Shown piece after piece: positions 1 to 7,137 of a DNA stretch of 10,915 bases. The stretch is taken from contig CALGZD010000224.1 in assembly GCA_937934635.1 (NCBI GenBank), positions 1 through 10,915 of the forward strand, written 5' to 3'. The stretch's first letter is position 1. Every line of letters starts with the position of its first letter. The DNA is from an uncultured Deinococcales bacterium (GTDB lineage: Bacteria; Deinococcota; Deinococci; Deinococcales; Trueperaceae). The notes under the pieces were generated by a model. The model saw nothing but the letters and a program-made list of their open reading frames with translations, made no database searches and had not been told where the DNA came from. The translations under genes were made by a program, and so were the position numbers.

Positions 1-1
1 A

Positions 2-3000
2 TATATAGAAGACTATCAAAAATACCCACAACGTGCTGAAAAGCACTACACTGAAAAAATTCAGTCTGTCGCTGGATTTCCACTTTCACTCAATGGCGAG
101 TTCCGAGGAATATTAGGTTACACCTCACGAAAAAAACTTCACTTTACAGATGAGCTTAAAGATATACATACCCGATTCGCCCAACTTGTATCGTTAGCCT
201 TAGATAATTCTCAAATCCACAACACTTTAAACACTGAGCTTATAAAGCAAAAAGAGCTTGAAGAACAACTCAGAGAAGAACAATCTTCTTTCATTCGCCA
301 AGTTCAATTTAGAACAAACCTCTCTGAGCTTATCGAAAAATCTCTAGCTGGTGATGATGGTCATGGCAATGATAGTTTTTATCAAATGATTCTTGATAGC
401 GCCATCCAAGGAATAGCTGGTGCAGAAGCTGGCAGCCTACTTGTCCGCCAAAGAGATAACAAGTTTCATTTTACAGCAGTCAACAACTACAATTTTGAAG
501 CGCTCAAAGATATAGTCCTTGAAGAAGGAGAGCTGCATTTTGACGCAACTTCATCCTCTCCAATATTGACCTATAATGTTGATAATTCAGATTTAGAAAA
601 TAAGAAACAAGAAGGTCTCGATCAAAACTTAAGTCAACTGCGAGTATCGCTTTCTATTCCGATTCACAATAATGACAAACTAATAGCACTTATCAATATT
701 GATAATTTTTATGACAAAACTATATTTACAGAAGAAACTGTACATTTAGCACAAGTCTTCAGTCGACATATTGCAGCACTTTGGAAACGCTTTGACCTAG
801 AACAGGTACTTTCAGATCAAATGCTCTTCAGAAGCAATATGGCTCAGCTCGTTGAGACATCTCTGGCTAGTGATCTAACGGAAAGTTTTTACCAAACTCT
901 TCTCAAAGGAGCTTTGAATGTTCTACCTGATGCTGAAGGTGGTAGCTTACTTGTAAAAACACAAGAAGGTATGTACCGCACAGAAGCTGCTATAGGGCAT
1001 GACCTAGCCCTACAACAACAATACTTGCTTCGTCCAAATCAGTTGTATCGGGATATCAGTATTGCTGAGCCTATGCGTTTTGTACAAGAAGAGATAGATA
1101 CAAAAAACCAGAAAAATGACCTTAAACAAACCGAAGCGTCAAGACGTCTGATGGTCGTTTTATCCATTCCGATACACGTTAACGGTGAAGCAGTTGCCAT
1201 GTTTAACATTGATAACTTTTCAAGCTATAGTGCATTCTCTGAAGACACCTTGCATCAGAGTAAGATATTTGCAAATCAAATTTCTGCTCTGTGGCAGCGC
1301 TTTACACTAGAAAAAGAACTTCAAAGTCGAGAACTTCAATACAAATCACTATTTGAAGAAGCAACATACAAAACAAATGAACTGAGTCTTCTAGATGAAT
1401 TACAGAAGGCTATTTCGAGTCAGCTCGAGCTCACAGAACTATTCAACGTAAGCCTTGAAAAAATTAGCGAGATTTTTGGCTACTCATTTAGTTACATTCG
1501 TATTTTAGATGGAGAACACTTACGACTTGTAGCGAGCTATGGATTTCAAGAATCACTTCTACCTGAGTTGGTGAGTTCAGACCATGCCATTGCACAAAAA
1601 CTGATTGAAGAGAAACAGCTCTTTTACCTAAACCCTGACAGCTATGAACAAAATATATCTCAAAAAACTAATATGTTTGGAACTTCAACCATGTTGCTTC
1701 CAATATTGGTCAATTCAGAATTTTGGGGATTTATGGGTATTGGCTATGAAAATCAAGAATTATACGATAACGATTTTGCATTAGGTCAAAAAGTAGTTGA
1801 ACTGATGTCTGTAGCTATCGAAAATGCACAATTACATGCACAAGTCAAACGTGATCTTAGACGCAACGAATCTCTACATAAAATTAGTCAAGCAGTTCAA
1901 CAATATGACAATCTCGAAGAGCTCATGGATAATATCGTCAAATACATAAGAGAAGCTATGAATGCACGTTGGGCTATGATGTATAAAATCAATACGAAAG
2001 AGAGCTATATTGAAAGCGTTAGTACTACCGAAATCAAAGATAGCCCTTTACAAATCCTTGATTTTGAGGAGGTAACAAGTGGCTTAGGTGGTTGGGCTAT
2101 AGACAACAAACAGGTTGCTTTTACTCCTAAAGGTGTCATTGACGATCGTGAATCTCCTGAACTAAGCCAACGAATAATCGATCTAAAAATTGGCAGCGTT
2201 GCTGTGATTCCATTCATTCATGATGGAAAGGTAGAAGGAACAATCGCTGTCATCAATCATATGGATGACCCTGACTTTTCAAAAAATGATTTGAAATTAC
2301 TCGACACCGTTGCGAATCAAGTAGCAGCTGCCATTTCAAAACATAAGCTTATGCGACAAATCGAGCATCAAGCCTATCATGATGCACTTACCAATCTTCC
2401 AAATAGAGTCCAGTTTGAAAGTGATATTTCTGCAATTATTCAGAAAGCCAGAAGACGCAAGCTCCAATTTGCAGTCTTATTTATAGACTTAGATGGCTTC
2501 AAATATGTTAATGACACTCTAGGTCATGCACTTGGAGATGAATTACTTATTAGGGTTGCAGAAAGAATTCAAAGTCGAAAAAGACAAGAAGATATCCTAG
2601 CCCGAATGGGTGGTGACGAGTTTGCACTAATACTTTCAAGTGTTGATAACAGAGATAATGCACTAAAAATAGCAAATGACTATTTAAAATTTTTCTTGGA
2701 ACCCTATGATATAAATGGGCATACGGTAACAGTTGGTGCAAGTATTGGTGTAAGTCTCTACCCAAATGATGGAAACGATATCCAAACATTACTTAGCAAT
2801 GCTGATAGTGCCATGTACCAAGCAAAGAATTCTGGCAAAAATAACGTCAGTGGCTTTACAGAGAGCTTGGCACAAGAAGTTAAAGAACGTACAAAAATAG
2901 AACAAGAGCTAAAGCTAGCGCTTGAACGAGATGAGCTCGAGCTCCACTACCAACCACAATACAATATATACACCCAAGAAATTATCGGACTTGAAGCATT

Positions 3001-3712
3001 AGTACGTTGGCGTCACCCAAAAAAGGGTTTAATTTCTCCAGGCACCTTTATACCTATTGCTGAAGAAACAAATTTGATCATTGATCTAGGTAACTGGGTA
3101 CTGTATGAAGCTTGCCGTCAAAATGCCAAATGGCAAACACAAGGTCATCCTCCTTTGTGCGTAGCTGTTAATATTTCAGCAAAGCAATTTGCTAAAAATG
3201 ACTTTGTCGATACTGTCGTCAGCGCACTCAAAATGCATAGTTTAGACGCAAAATATTTAGAACTAGAAGTCACAGAATCTGTTGTAATGAGTGATATCCA
3301 GACAGTCATAGAACGTCTAGAGCTACTCCAAACACTCAACATCAACATTTCTATTGATGACTTTGGTACAGGCTATTCATCACTCACCTACTTACAAGAC
3401 CTACCACTAGACAAACTAAAAATAGATAAATCTTTTGTTGACAAACTTGAAACAACAGCCAATCCTGCAATTATCAAAACAGTTATTACCTTAGGACAAA
3501 GCCTTGGTCTAACAACAATTGCTGAAGGTGTTGAAACCGAAGACCAACTTAAAATCCTACATGACTTAGGGTGCGATGAAGCACAAGGCTACTACTTTGC
3601 TAAACCACTACCTGTAGAAGAAGTTTTCACAAACACACCTAACTTCAATGTTGGAACTTTAGTTAACAACATGGATGATAAAAGACTATCATCAAAAACA
3701 AATCCTACCTAA
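2..3712 (+). CDS. Multi-GAF GGDEF-EAL cyclic di-GMP synthase/phosphodiesterase (5' end outside window)
   Basis: The frame is open from position 2 without a stop, so the ATG at 386 is internal and the start lies upstream of the window; 1236 residues are visible. In order they show the end of a GAF domain (to about residue 75), a charged helix, GAF domains at about 103-265, 276-436, 461-615 and 620-784, a GGDEF domain (about 785-955) and an EAL domain (about 965-1215). The second and third GAFs look like a recent duplication: both carry SIPIH followed by NIDNF. The cyclase site GGDEF is intact (870-874) and is preceded five residues earlier by an RQED inhibitory I-site. The EAL domain keeps its EAL motif (998-1000), NIS, the ELEVTES glutamate, DDFGTGYSS, the KIDKSF lysine and AEGVET. 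Both c-di-GMP synthesis and hydrolysis are therefore chemically possible. No membrane segment is visible, so it is probably a cytoplasmic sensor with GAF-bound signals. It converges on the next gene with an 18-bp gap. Confidence 0.95.
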   Translation, partial: YIEDYQKYPQRAEKHYTEKIQSVAGFPLSLNGEFRGILGYTSRKKLHFTDELKDIHTRFAQLVSLALDNSQIHNTLNTELIKQKELEEQLREEQSSFIRQVQFRTNLSELIEKSLAGDDGHGNDSFYQMILDSAIQGIAGAEAGSLLVRQRDNKFHFTAVNNYNFEALKDIVLEEGELHFDATSSSPILTYNVDNSDLENKKQEGLDQNLSQLRVSLSIPIHNNDKLIALINIDNFYDKTIFTEETVHLAQVFSRHIAALWKRFDLEQVLSDQMLFRSNMAQLVETSLASDLTESFYQTLLKGALNVLPDAEGGSLLVKTQEGMYRTEAAIGHDLALQQQYLLRPNQLYRDISIAEPMRFVQEEIDTKNQKNDLKQTEASRRLMVVLSIPIHVNGEAVAMFNIDNFSSYSAFSEDTLHQSKIFANQISALWQRFTLEKELQSRELQYKSLFEEATYKTNELSLLDELQKAISSQLELTELFNVSLEKISEIFGYSFSYIRILDGEHLRLVASYGFQESLLPELVSSDHAIAQKLIEEKQLFYLNPDSYEQNISQKTNMFGTSTMLLPILVNSEFWGFMGIGYENQELYDNDFALGQKVVELMSVAIENAQLHAQVKRDLRRNESLHKISQAVQQYDNLEELMDNIVKYIREAMNARWAMMYKINTKESYIESVSTTEIKDSPLQILDFEEVTSGLGGWAIDNKQVAFTPKGVIDDRESPELSQRIIDLKIGSVAVIPFIHDGKVEGTIAVINHMDDPDFSKNDLKLLDTVANQVAAAISKHKLMRQIEHQAYHDALTNLPNRVQFESDISAIIQKARRRKLQFAVLFIDLDGFKYVNDTLGHALGDELLIRVAERIQSRKRQEDILARMGGDEFALILSSVDNRDNALKIANDYLKFFLEPYDINGHTVTVGASIGVSLYPNDGNDIQTLLSNADSAMYQAKNSGKNNVSGFTESLAQEVKERTKIEQELKLALERDELELHYQPQYNIYTQEIIGLEALVRWRHPKKGLISPGTFIPIAEETNLIIDLGNWVLYEACRQNAKWQTQGHPPLCVAVNISAKQFAKNDFVDTVVSALKMHSLDAKYLELEVTESVVMSDIQTVIERLELLQTLNINISIDDFGTGYSSLTYLQDLPLDKLKIDKSFVDKLETTANPAIIKTVITLGQSLGLTTIAEGVETEDQLKILHDLGCDEAQGYYFAKPLPVEEVFTNTPNFNVGTLVNNMDDKRLSSKTNPT

Positions 3713-3730
3713 AACTTCTCATTCCAACCT

Positions 3731-4489
3731 TTAGATTGACTTTATGATGGAAACCCCTAATTTTTTACACTGTTGAGCTATCAGATTTGGAACATTAGAT
3801 TCAACAATTAAAGCACTTATTTCCTCTAAAGGTTTAATGATATAGGGTGAAGCCACTCCTATCTTCTCACTTGATGCCAAAACAACCGTCTCTGCCGCAT
3901 GGTCACTAAGCGCTTTTTTCATATAAGCCTCTTCCAAATCTCCTGTACTCAAGCCAACTTCATGGTGTACTCCCGTTACACCCATAAAATAAATATCAGC
4001 TTGAATATGTGAAAGTGCTTCAAGCGCTGCTGTTCCCACAGTCACGACAGAATGTTTAAACAACCTACCACCAATCAAAATAACTTCAACAGTGGGGTGA
4101 GTAGCCAGCTCTATAGCGACACTTGGGCTATGCGTAACGATTGTTGCAGCTAATCGTTGAGGTAAGTGGCGTGCAAGTTGCACCGCTGTCGTACCGCCAT
4201 CTAAGAGAACAACCTGACCTTCTTGAATAAACTGTGCAGCAGCTTTTGCAATAGCAATTTTCTCATCAGTTGCTATCCCCTGCCTCGTGGAAAAATCTGC
4301 AAGTGCAGGTGAAGCTGGCAATGCACCACCATGTACGCGTTGAAGTAAGCCTTCTTTTGCTAATTCACGTAAGTCACGACGAATCGTATCCTCAGACAGT
4401 TCTAGTTCATGTGCCAGTGTTTTAGCAACAACCTGACCATTTTTTTCTAATAGGTTCAATATATGTTTTTTTCGTTGTTCTGTTAACAT
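3731..4489 (-). CDS. DeoR-family transcriptional regulator
   Basis: This 252-residue protein has the usual length and order of the DeoR/GlpR family. An N-terminal winged helix-turn-helix (about 3-57) includes LSEDTIRRDL and the typical RVHGGAL exit. A DeoRC effector domain (about 75-235) carries LLDGGTT (about 95-101) and a GGRLF segment. DeoRC domains resemble ribose-5-phosphate isomerase and usually sense phosphorylated sugars; the ligand here cannot be read from sequence. The ATG at 4489 has no Shine-Dalgarno sequence, but TATACT ends 7 bp before it, so the mRNA is probably leaderless. The gene is divergent from nudK and shares its control region, so it probably regulates itself and nudK. 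The 61-codon open frame immediately upstream is repeat sequence and not an extension of this gene. Confidence 0.93.
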   Translation of the reverse strand: MLTEQRKKHILNLLEKNGQVVAKTLAHELELSEDTIRRDLRELAKEGLLQRVHGGALPASPALADFSTRQGIATDEKIAIAKAAAQFIQEGQVVLLDGGTTAVQLARHLPQRLAATIVTHSPSVAIELATHPTVEVILIGGRLFKHSVVTVGTAALEALSHIQADIYFMGVTGVHHEVGLSTGDLEEAYMKKALSDHAAETVVLASSEKIGVASPYIIKPLEEISALIVESNVPNLIAQQCKKLGVSIIKSI

Positions 4490-4496
4490 CTAATCA

Positions 4497-4525
4497 AGTA
4501 TACACGAATTTTCTTGACATTGCAC
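4497..4525 (-). promoter_or_regulatory. Candidate leaderless promoter of the DeoR-type gene
   Basis: On the minus strand a -10 hexamer TATACT (4502-4497) lies 7 bp before the ATG. A weak -35 (GTGCAA, 4525-4520) sits 17 bp further upstream. This geometry places transcription start at or next to the A of the start codon. There is no purine-rich ribosome binding site. The -35 overlaps the spacer of the opposite-facing nudK promoter. Confidence 0.5.
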
Positions 4526-4536
4526 GATTTTACACG
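4501..4536. promoter_or_regulatory. Candidate DeoR-type operator: three phased T(A/G)CACG motifs
   Basis: TACACG (4501-4506), TGCACG (4521-4526) and TACACG (4531-4536) are direct copies at offsets of 20 and 10 bp, so they fall on the same face of the helix. The first touches the -10 of the repressor gene and the other two fill the spacer of the nudK promoter, a good place for repression of both. Assignment to the adjacent DeoR protein is inference from position and phasing. Confidence 0.4.
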
Positions 4537-4542
4537 CATAAT
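4514..4542 (+). promoter_or_regulatory. Sigma-70-type promoter for nudK
   Basis: The -35 is a perfect TTGACA (4514-4519), followed by a 17-bp spacer and a -10 CATAAT (4537-4542, five of six consensus bases). Transcription would start near 4549. The leader would then be about 160 nt and contain the whole hairpin-rich repeat at 4557-4676 before the nudK start codon at 4708. Confidence 0.7.
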
Positions 4543-4556
4543 GATTCAAACAAGAA

Positions 4557-4676
4557 AATGAACGAACCCCGCGGCAAGCCGACAGGGGATCAACAAGGAA
4601 TTCTTGTCTGGCAAGCCATACGTCGAATATTTTATTTTCGAGGCAAGCCTCGGAGTATTCCTCATCCCTGTTCATT
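4557..4676. repeat. 120-bp hairpin-rich repeat element, MITE/REP-like, in the nudK leader
   Basis: The element is bounded by perfect 7-bp inverted ends, AATGAAC (4557-4563) and GTTCATT (4670-4676). Inside are three palindromes built on one core, GGCAAGCC: CGGCAAGCCG (4572-4581), TGGCAAGCCA (4609-4618) and CGAGGCAAGCCTCG (4639-4652). The bases flanking the core differ between copies but still pair, so the stems are kept while the sequence changes. A further stem ACAAG/CTTGT (4593-4607) and a CCCC/GGGG pair (4567-4570 with 4585-4588) add structure. The locally high GC differs from the AT-rich surroundings. Open frames cross it on both strands but have no start signals of their own. It may be a dispersed miniature element or a structured leader RNA; no clear target-site duplication is visible. 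Confidence 0.6.
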
Positions 4677-4707
4677 AATAACCTTAATCAAATGGAGTCT
4701 AAAAAAT

Positions 4708-5328
4708 ATGAATAATGCGGAACAAAGCATCAAAGAAAGAATACGAATCAAAGACGTTAAACTCTTATCGGATAACTGGTACATCCTTAAAACAACGACA
4801 TTTGACTACAAACGTGATAACGGTGAATGGCAAACACAACAGCGAGAAACTTATGACCGTGGACATGGAGCAGCTATATTGCTTTACAACTTAGACAATA
4901 GAACAGTTATTTTGACAAAACAATTCCGCTACCCCGCCTTTGTCACTAATCCTGAAGATGGATTTTTGATTGAAGTAGCCGCAGGTTTACTAGACAAAGC
5001 TAGTCCAGAAGACCGCATCCGCGCCGAAGCTGAAGAAGAAACAGGTTATCAAGTCAGTGATATCGAAAAGGTCTTTGAATCTTATATGAGCCCAGGAGCA
5101 GTAACTGAAAAGTTACACCTTTTTGTTGCCAGCTATGATCCAAGCAACAAAGTTGCTGAAGGCGGAGGCATTGAAGAAGAAGGGGAAGAAATCGAAGTCT
5201 TGGAATTAGATTTTAATCAAGCTCTGACAATGATTTCAACTAGTGAAATCAAAGACGCCAAAACAATTATGCTCTTGCAGCACGCTGCGCTACATATATT
5301 TACGAATAAGGAATTATCTAATGTCTAA
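4708..5328 (+). CDS. nudK: NudK-like Nudix hydrolase (GDP-mannose / nucleotide-sugar pyrophosphatase)
   Basis: This 206-residue protein closely follows E. coli NudK as I remember it: LLSDNWYILK near the N-terminus, YDRGHGAAILLYN (49-61), KQFR (71-74), AAGLLD (91-96), ESYMSPGAVTE (124-134) and IEVLELDFNQAL (162-173). NudK enzymes hydrolyse GDP-mannose and related nucleoside diphosphate sugars to GMP and a sugar phosphate with magnesium. The Nudix box runs from about G93 to Y114; the metal-binding glutamates E107, E110 and E111 are kept, while the usual Arg/Lys before E107 is Ala. I chose ATG 4708 because GGAG (4694-4697) stands 10 bp before it. The in-frame ATG at 4558 lies in the repeat and adds unrelated residues. 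It overlaps the next gene by 8 bp. The exact substrate is inferred from family resemblance. Confidence 0.9.
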   Translation: MNNAEQSIKERIRIKDVKLLSDNWYILKTTTFDYKRDNGEWQTQQRETYDRGHGAAILLYNLDNRTVILTKQFRYPAFVTNPEDGFLIEVAAGLLDKASPEDRIRAEAEEETGYQVSDIEKVFESYMSPGAVTEKLHLFVASYDPSNKVAEGGGIEEEGEEIEVLELDFNQALTMISTSEIKDAKTIMLLQHAALHIFTNKELSNV

Positions 5329-5680
5329 AATGATTTTAGTTGCTGGTCCTTATCGCAGCGGTACGAATGACAATCCAGAAAAAATGGCAGAAAATCTGAG
5401 ACGCTTAGAAAGCACAGCACTTGATATTTTTAGGGCTGGACATATTCCTGTAATTGGTGAATGGGTTGCTCTGCCTCTACTAAAAATTGCAGGCTCGAAA
5501 CAGGTAGGTGATGAACTTTATGATGAAATTGTTTACCCTGCTGCCCACAGGCTATTGCGTCATTGCGATGCTGTTTTTCGTATAGATGGCGAATCAAATG
5601 GTGCAGATGAAGATGTACGCTTAGCCAAAGCCTTAGGATTAAAGGTATATTATGACCTTCAAGACTTAGTACGCTTATGA
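5321..5680 (+). CDS. DUF4406 protein, nucleoside 2-deoxyribosyltransferase-like fold
   Basis: The 119-residue product starts with a beta strand and ILVAGPYR (5-12), then shows HIPV (41-44) and a C-terminal CDAVFRIDGESNGADEDV segment (82-99). This matches the DUF4406/nucleoside deoxyribosyltransferase superfamily, in which D-x-S-x-G-x-D/E residues line a nucleotide-binding pocket. A specific reaction cannot be assigned. The start ATG at 5321 lies inside the last codons of nudK, with AAGGA (5308-5312) 8 bp upstream, so translation is probably coupled. The pairing suggests a joint role in breaking down a nucleotide or nucleotide-sugar, which is inference. A longer open frame upstream is only the shifted frame of nudK. 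Confidence 0.85.
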   Translation: MSKMILVAGPYRSGTNDNPEKMAENLRRLESTALDIFRAGHIPVIGEWVALPLLKIAGSKQVGDELYDEIVYPAAHRLLRHCDAVFRIDGESNGADEDVRLAKALGLKVYYDLQDLVRL

Positions 5681-5839
5681 TTTCGCATGAGCTCTTACAG
5701 CTTCGTAACCATGTTCAGCCCAAACGGCTGTGTTCATCTCGACTTGTTGGTCAAAAATTTACAGCCTTTACTTTATTCAAAAGATTATGATAAGGTAGCA
5801 CATTAATTTCTTCTATATACCAGAAAGCTTTAAAGTCTA

Positions 5840-6169
5840 ATGAATAGCACATCAACCATTTCAGCAAAACAAACATCCATACAACAACCTCAGCCACCTA
5901 AACATGCTAGGGGTTTGTCTTGGCTTTTTTTACTCGTTGCTGTTGTGGGTATTGTGCATATTAGCTATATCTACTTCTGGGAATATACCCAATACAAAGA
6001 TAGAACTATGATGTTGGGGAAGCTCGAGCACTCCATGCAAGAACTGCGTGCTGAAAATGACCTATTGCAAGCGACTGTAAACCACCAGTTTGATTTGAGC
6101 TATCGTGAACAACTTGCTCGTACACAGGGTTTTGTCTATGAAGACGAGCGTCTTATTGTAAATCCTTAA
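5840..6169 (+). CDS. FtsB/DivIC-like septum formation protein
   Basis: This is a 109-residue single-pass membrane protein. A Gln/Pro-rich cytoplasmic tail (1-24) is followed by one hydrophobic helix (about 26-47), then a coiled coil (about 56-83, LGKLEHSMQELRAENDLLQ) and a short end with REQLARTQGFVYEDERLIV. The coiled coil followed by an AR-x-x-GFVY-x-x-E pattern is typical of the FtsB/DivIC family, which links FtsL and FtsQ/DivIB in the divisome with the coiled coil outside the membrane. The length fits. The ATG has no convincing Shine-Dalgarno sequence; a TATGAT at 5786-5791 is a possible -10 without a good -35. The 159 bp upstream hold a small CAGCC-N5-GGCTG hairpin (5716-5730) and no clear gene. 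The gene converges on holA. Confidence 0.78.
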   Translation: MNSTSTISAKQTSIQQPQPPKHARGLSWLFLLVAVVGIVHISYIYFWEYTQYKDRTMMLGKLEHSMQELRAENDLLQATVNHQFDLSYREQLARTQGFVYEDERLIVNP

Positions 6170-6188
6170 ACATTGTAAATCCTTAAAC
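6155..6188 (+). repeat. Perfect 17-bp tandem duplication over the ftsB-like stop codon
   Basis: The unit ATTGTAAATCCTTAAAC occurs at 6155-6171 and again, identical and without a gap, at 6172-6188. The first copy encodes the last residues VNP and the TAA stop; the second lies beyond the stop. As 17 is not a multiple of three, it is a slippage-type duplication tolerated in the intergenic gap with holA. Confidence 0.95.
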
Positions 6189-6201
6189 AAACACCTACAA
6201 A

Positions 6202-7128
6202 TTAACGAGTAGCAAGCTTAAGTGCCAAGGCTTCCAAAGCCCATTGGTCATTTTTACCTGTTTTAATTGCAACATCAGCATCCAGCAAAGCAAGCAAAAT
6301 CTTTTTTAAGGCAACTTCATCAATATTTTGACTCAATGCCAGCGTTTTCTTTGCCACAAAAGGCGCTACTTTCAATGTTTGGGTGAGTACAGTTGCATCA
6401 ACTCGGCTGCGTGATTCTTTGATTGCCACGGCTCGAGCCAGCAAATTGTACTGCCACGTCAATGCTCCGAGGATACGATTCGCCGCTTCACCTTGGGCAA
6501 TCAAACTGTGAATTGTCTTCAAAGCCACATCAGGCTTTTTTGCAGATATGGCATCAATCAAGTCAAAAGCACTGCGAGATGCTGGACGATTCACCAGACG
6601 AATAACTTGTTCACTTGTCAGCTTTTCATCCAAAACAGATAATTTGTTGATTTCCGCAGCAATGCTCGGCAAATCCTCACCAAAAAGGTCTGCTAGGGTA
6701 TCAGGTACTGATTTTTCAAAGGTGAGGGCGTGCGATTCGAGCTCGAGCCGTATCCAGTGACTCAGTGCAGCAAACCTTGGGGTAGGCAGTTGCTCAAATT
6801 CGCCAAGCTTTTTATAGTTTTTTTGCCGAGCTGGCGTAGCTTCTAGGTCAATAACAATCACTAAACTATCTTCTGGAATCGTATTCAGAACTTTCATGAC
6901 TTCATTGCGACCTTTAACACCCGCTTGCCCTTTAAAGGCAGCGCTAAAATCTAGTAGCAAAGCACTACTACCAAAAAGTCCAGACTGTGCAGCAAGTTGG
7001 GCAACTTCGCCACCAGTCATGCCTTCGGCAAGTTCAGTAACATCCTGCATGGCAAAGCCACGTGCCTCAAAAGCACGTTTGACAGCACGTCGCACCAAAA
7101 AACTATCGCCTGAATATGCAATTATCAT
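6202..7128 (-). CDS. holA: DNA polymerase III subunit delta
   Basis: The 308-residue protein has the length and layout of HolA, the clamp-loader subunit that opens the beta sliding clamp. It starts with IIAYSGDSFLVRRAVKRAF, the delta form of the AAA+ module without a Walker A loop. The middle has LFGEDLPSIAAEINKLSVL (about 148-166), followed by SAFDLIDAISAKKPDVAL with LIAQGE and ILGALTWQYNLLARA. The C-terminal collar domain has VAPFVAKK and LLDADVAIKTG. These are standard delta-family patterns. The start is 9 bp after the kinase stop codon, with no ribosome binding site of its own, so it is probably co-transcribed with and translationally coupled to the kinase. It converges on the ftsB-like gene. 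Confidence 0.92.
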   Translation of the reverse strand: MIIAYSGDSFLVRRAVKRAFEARGFAMQDVTELAEGMTGGEVAQLAAQSGLFGSSALLLDFSAAFKGQAGVKGRNEVMKVLNTIPEDSLVIVIDLEATPARQKNYKKLGEFEQLPTPRFAALSHWIRLELESHALTFEKSVPDTLADLFGEDLPSIAAEINKLSVLDEKLTSEQVIRLVNRPASRSAFDLIDAISAKKPDVALKTIHSLIAQGEAANRILGALTWQYNLLARAVAIKESRSRVDATVLTQTLKVAPFVAKKTLALSQNIDEVALKKILLALLDADVAIKTGKNDQWALEALALKLATR

Positions 7129-7137
7129 CAGAAGTAT

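Noticed and set aside
4490..4675. 61-codon minus-strand open frame upstream of the DeoR-type gene
   Set aside because: It lies in the repeat and promoter region, is open on both strands because of the element's composition, and has no ribosome binding site.
4557..4676. CRISPR array or known riboswitch
   Set aside because: The repeated units are palindromes with unequal spacing (37 and about 30 bp between starts) and no constant repeat length. The loops do not match guanidine (ACGR-loop) or other riboswitch motifs I can recall.
4558..4707. N-terminal extension of NudK from ATG 4558
   Set aside because: The codons come from the hairpin repeat, the encoded residues have no counterpart in NudK proteins, and the GGAG-preceded ATG at 4708 fits the family start.
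5243..5320. Earlier start for the DUF4406 gene
   Set aside because: It would translate nudK sequence in a shifted frame; the ATG at 5321 has a well-placed AAGGA and begins the conserved fold.
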